Of a stretch of DNA of 64,000 nt, positions 60,522 through 64,000 are shown one piece after another. Location of the stretch: contig CM065394.1 in the NCBI GenBank assembly GCA_033060915.1, positions 21,246,001-21,310,000 on the forward strand, given 5' to 3'. The translations under genes were made by a program, and so were the position numbers. Within the stretch, counting starts at the first letter, position 1, and every line of letters begins with the position of its first letter. The notes beneath the pieces are model-generated. The model saw only the letters and a list, made by a program, of their open reading frames with translations. It did not search any database and had not been told where the DNA came from. The stretch comes from Euryodendron excelsum (lineage: Eukaryota; Streptophyta; Magnoliopsida; Ericales; Pentaphylacaceae).

Positions 60522-60805
60522 TCCCCTATCAAACTCAAGGTGGTTGAGTAGAAATCAGATTGAGTTTGAAAACTAAATCATAAAATCATCTTGGAGGATA
60601 GGATTTGGTAAAGATATCAGCAGGTTAGTTAACAAAAGTTACAAATAAAAGACGAATAGTACCACGAACCACATGCCGCCGAATGAAGTGATAATTAATC
60701 TCAATGTGCTTAGTACGATCATGAAACACATTATTGTGAGCAATCATAATAGCACTGTGATTGTCACAATAAGAACAGTAGCATCAGAATGAGAAACGCC
60801 CATTT
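60522..60805 (-). pseudogene. Copia RNase H C-terminal fragment
   Basis: The minus strand encodes GVSHSDATVL, then after a one-base shift CDNHSAIMIAHNNVFHDRTK, HIEINYHFIRRHVVRGTIRL and PADIFTKSYPP, the conserved end of copia RNase H. The polypurine tract and LTR follow directly. The frame has two stops. Confidence 0.85.
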
Positions 60806-63514
60806 TTGTCTGACTCTACAACGTCACTCCGGCGTCTCCCCGACCGTCCTCCAACCATTTCTATCTAACTCTTGACTAATTAGGGCCTTTTGAATCTGAT
60901 TTTGGTTTTTGTTTCTCCTAGTTTTGCTCTGTTTCTTCGGTATCTCTTGCTTTGGAAGCTTTTTTATTGTTATTCTCTACTGTTGAGTTCCTATTATTTC
61001 ACGTCTCTCAACTATGGGGTGTTCTGAGGTCTCTAGACCAATTCTTCTCGCTCTAGATGGTCCTAATTATATTCTTTGGTCTTAAGGCATGTCCAGTTTT
61101 CTTAAAGGGAGAAAACTTTGGCGCTATGTCACTAGAGATATTTAGGTACCTGTTAAAGATGTAACTAAAACGACTACGGAATTTACTGAATAACTTGAGG
61201 AATGGGACAGTAAAAATCATCAGATCGTCACCTACTTTTGGAATACATCAATTCCTTCTATTAGTTTTCAGTTTGGACGCTTTGACACAACTTACTCTAT
61301 CTAGGCCTTCTTGGCTAACCACTACACCACTGCCGATCTTGCTCATCAGTACCGGCTTCTAATTTCTTTGCATCGTCTAACATAGGAATTTGGCCAGTCC
61401 ATCAATGCCTTCCTGTCTCAGATATATACTTTTTAGGACTATTTAACTTTGTCTTAGCCTACTTGGATATGCTCTATTGATGTTGCTCAGTTTGCCCTCT
61501 ACCGCAATCAGCAGTGCCTGATTACGTTTCTCATGGCTCTCACTGATGTATTCGAGCCTCTCTTTTTTATCATTTCTCACTTTCTACATTAGAACAAGCT
61601 ATTTTTGAGCTCTTATCTAAGAAGACTCGTCTTGGCCTCATTCGACCACCACTTATGGACACTGTTCTTGCCACATCTAGTTTTCGCTTTCGAGGCTCAT
61701 CAGGTGGTTCTCGCGGTTCTTCAACTCCTGGTGGTTCACGGTCTAATGCCTGTACATTTTGTTATGCCACTGACTATCGCATACTTACTTGCTCCATTCG
61801 GATCTGCAAGCACTGTCGTTAATATGGCCCTAGTCACTTTCTCTCTGATTGCCCCAAACATCATTCTCGAAGAGATTCTCACCTTCAGTCTGTTGCTGTC
61901 ATTATTGAGGATTCTACTATTCCCTCCTCTTCCTCCTTTATGATCAATGTCAGTGATCTTTCTGCACTCTTTTAACAGTTTCTGTCTGTTTCTGGTACTC
62001 CCTCCTCTAATGCCTTGTCCGCCACTTTAGGAATTTCTTCTTGGTTATTTGACTTTGGGTGTGGCAATCATATGACTTCTGACTGGACATCTTTTTCTTC
62101 CAAATCTTTTGTGTCTGCTCTTCCTATCATTCATATTACTGATGGGTCATCTATGTCTATCGATCATGTTGGTTATGTCTCCACTTCCACTCTTACACTC
62201 CCTCGTACTTATTATATTCCTAAACTCATATTCAATCTTATCTCTGTTGGCCAATTATGTGATCTTGGTCTTACTGTTCTTTTCTCTTCTACTGGTTGTA
62301 TTGTGCAGGATCCGCAGACGGGACAAACTCTTGGGATAGGCTGTAAACATTGTCGCTTGTTTCAACTCGTTCATCTTCACCTTTCTACTCTAACTGCTGG
62401 TGCAACTTCTTTTTTCGCTGTTACTTCCTCATCTTTTGGACTTTGGCACTCCCGTTTAGATCATGTTTCCTTAGGTCGTTTATGTTTTCTTTTGTTTAAA
62501 GGTGTGCTAGGTTCTGTCTCTAATGAACACCTTGATTGTTAGTCCTGTTAACTTGCCAAACAACTGGCTTTATCGTTTAATAACAGTGCTTCTTTTTCTT
62601 CTGCTCCTTTTGACTTGATTCATTCTAATATTTGGGGGCCCTCTCCCACTTCTACTATAGGAGGCTCTCAGTATTTTTTCATATTTATTAATGATTTCTT
62701 TAGATACACTTGACTTTATCTCTTATAAAATCGTTTTTAACTTTAACAAACCTATTATGATTTTGCTTGCATGATCAAAATTCAATTTTCTCGTGATATC
62801 AAGGTCTTTCAGTCTAACAATGATACAGAATACTGTGACAAGACATTTCTTGCCTTTCTACTTGAGCATAGCACTGTTCCTCATCGTTTTAGTTCTAGTA
62901 CTTCACAATAAAATAGTCGTGCTAAACGAAAATATTGCCATCTTCTTGATATTACTCATGCTCTTCTTATCTCTACATCCTGCCCTAAACAGTTTTGGGG
63001 TGAAGCTGCTCTTACTGTTGCTTACACCATCAACCGTGTACCTTCTGCTCCCCTTGGTAAGCTCACTTCCTATGAGCGTCTGTATGGTACTACCCCTGAT
63101 TATCACTCTCTTTGTATTTTTGGGTGTGTCTGTTTTGTCTTACTTCACCCTCATGAGTGTACCAAATTGGAGCCTAAAGCTCGTCTTTGCTGCTTCTTAG
63201 GCTTTGAGATTGAGCACAAAGGTTATCGTCGTTGGGATTCTTTATCTAAACATCTTCGTGTTTGTTGTCATGTTGTCTTTTGGGAACACAAGATGTTCTC
63301 CTCTTTATCTTCCTTCTGTCTATCCTCTCCTTCTGTTCCTCCTTACTTCACCAATCCTACTATTGAGCTCTTTCTTAAAAATGTCACTATCCCTGATATT
63401 GTCTCTCCTGAGGATGTCCATGTCCCTGCTACTATCACACCTGTTGTGCCTTCTGTTACAGTCTATCCCGTGGAGTCCTTGTCGGTTGGTCTTGCGCCTT
63501 CTACTGGCTCTCCG
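60806..63514 (+). pseudogene. Copia leader, gag, protease and integrase, broken and inverted relative to the LTRs
   Basis: Gag starts at ATG 61,014 (MGCSEVSRPILLALDGPNYI), with a zinc-knuckle CKHC...H...C near 61,808-61,853. Protease-like FDFGCGNHMTSD (Asp-Phe-Gly for Asp-Ser-Gly) lies at about 62,048. Pre-integrase LWHSRLDHVSLGRL is at about 62,440. Integrase has INDFFRYT, NDTEYCDKTF and a core end QAKRK-like stretch near 62,911 where the catalytic Glu is replaced by Lys and an in-frame stop precedes it. GFEIEHKGYRRWDSLSKHLR follows. The sequence stops at the PBS, so RT is missing. Confidence 0.85.
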
Positions 63515-63527
63515 GGCTCTGATACCA

Positions 63528-63698
63528 TGTTAGAAAAGAAAGAGAGAGAGATATGCAAAAGAAAATATATTGTATTGAGTGATTTGCTGTGTATACAATA
63601 AGTTTATTTATATTATAAGAGAGGAGAGGTAGAAGTCTATTCTAACCAATGTGGGATAGACAAACCTAACATTAACAAGAGAAAGACAAATATATACA
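63528..63698 (-). repeat. Copia 5' LTR (minus orientation) with adjacent primer-binding site
   Basis: This 171-bp LTR is followed on the minus strand directly by TGGTATCAGAGCC (63,515-63,527), complementary to initiator-Met tRNA. Confidence 0.8.
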
Positions 63699-63919
63699 CT
63701 TATATGTGTATAGATGTATAGATATGTGTGTACATACACAATAAATATAGGAATATCTGGTTGTAAGTTTGATAAGAGAGAGCTCCCTCTGGTTTTACTT
63801 TGTAGAGAAGGGAAAGACATAAACAAAGAGAGAGAGAGGGAGGGAGGGATAATTATTTTGATTTGATTCAAAATTTGTGTTCATATGGAGGTGAGAGAGA
63901 AAATAGGGAAGGTGATGGT
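63699..63919. other. Non-coding spacer
   Basis: TATGTGTATA-type and GAGAGAGGGAGGG purine-rich low-complexity DNA. No gene is seen. Confidence 0.6.
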
Positions 63920-64000
63920 TGTTGACTCAAAGTTGACCCTTGTTGACTTAAGGTTAATTCCCATGTTGATTTTGATGATAACTAAACCTTGTGTTATTTT
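63920..64000 (+). repeat. Start of a second copy of the 1.85-kb repeat, inverted, cut by window end
   Basis: From 63,941 the sequence TGTTGACTTAAGG... through AACCTTGTGTTATTTT matches the reverse complement of about 40,435-40,497, the end of the repeat in the gypsy 5' LTR. A short partial duplication (TTGTTGACTCAAAGTTGACC) precedes it. Confidence 0.75.

Larger units (their letters stand above)
60347..63698 (-). mobile_element. Rearranged Ty1/copia retrotransposon with inverted internal block
   Basis: The LTRs (60,347-60,521 and 63,528-63,698), the perfect primer-binding site TGGTATCAGAGCC (63,515-63,527) and the polypurine tract (GATAGGGGA at 60,522-60,530) all read on the minus strand. The RNase H end does too. 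But leader, gag, protease and integrase (about 60,806-63,514) read on the plus strand, and reverse transcriptase is absent. TATAT precedes the left LTR and follows within two bases of the right LTR, a tentative target-site duplication. Confidence 0.8.

Overview
The window is nuclear DNA of a flowering plant, most likely a eudicot; the species cannot be named from sequence alone. The evidence is one intron-rich nuclear gene for a chloroplast protease, AT-rich introns, and plant-type transposable elements (an Athila-like Ty3/gypsy element, a Ty1/copia element, a Helitron, and hAT-type and other miniature elements).

Positions 1-29,732 (+ strand) hold the 3' part of SPPA, the chloroplast/thylakoid serine protease of peptidase family S49 (SppA, protease IV). 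Thirteen exons can be placed with GT-AG borders and continuous phase. They encode 608 residues and end at a TGA at 29,730-29,732; the N-terminal transit peptide lies upstream of the window. The Lys/Ser catalytic dyad is intact. The gene is spread over about 30 kb because its introns carry many insertions: two solo LTRs with perfect 5-bp target-site duplications, three copies of one hAT-like miniature family, a miniature LTR element, and a minus-strand LTR element that itself contains one of the solo LTRs.

Positions 29,733-31,758 are a non-coding 3' flank with G-rich tracts. Positions 31,759-59,755 are best read as one minus-strand Helitron, with a 3' hairpin plus CTAG end at 31,759 and a TC 5' end at 59,755. 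Its degraded Rep/helicase gene is split by a 16.3-kb Athila-like gypsy element at 37,672-54,001, which has a perfect 5-bp target-site duplication (GTGGA). The gypsy element was later hit twice: by a 1.85-kb repeat in its 5' LTR, and by a deleted LTR element inside an extra ORF downstream of pol. Without the gypsy insertion the Helitron would be about 11.7 kb, a normal autonomous size.

Positions 60,347-63,698 are a scrambled Ty1/copia element. Its LTRs, primer-binding site, polypurine tract and RNase H end read on the minus strand, while gag, protease and integrase read on the plus strand and reverse transcriptase is missing. The window ends inside a second, inverted copy of the repeat found in the gypsy 5' LTR.

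The only gene that looks functional is SPPA. No new defence or metabolic system was found. The most interesting signals are the order of the nested insertions, the copia element with an inverted internal block, and a promoter-like copy of the gypsy U3 motif array and TATA box in front of its extra ORF.
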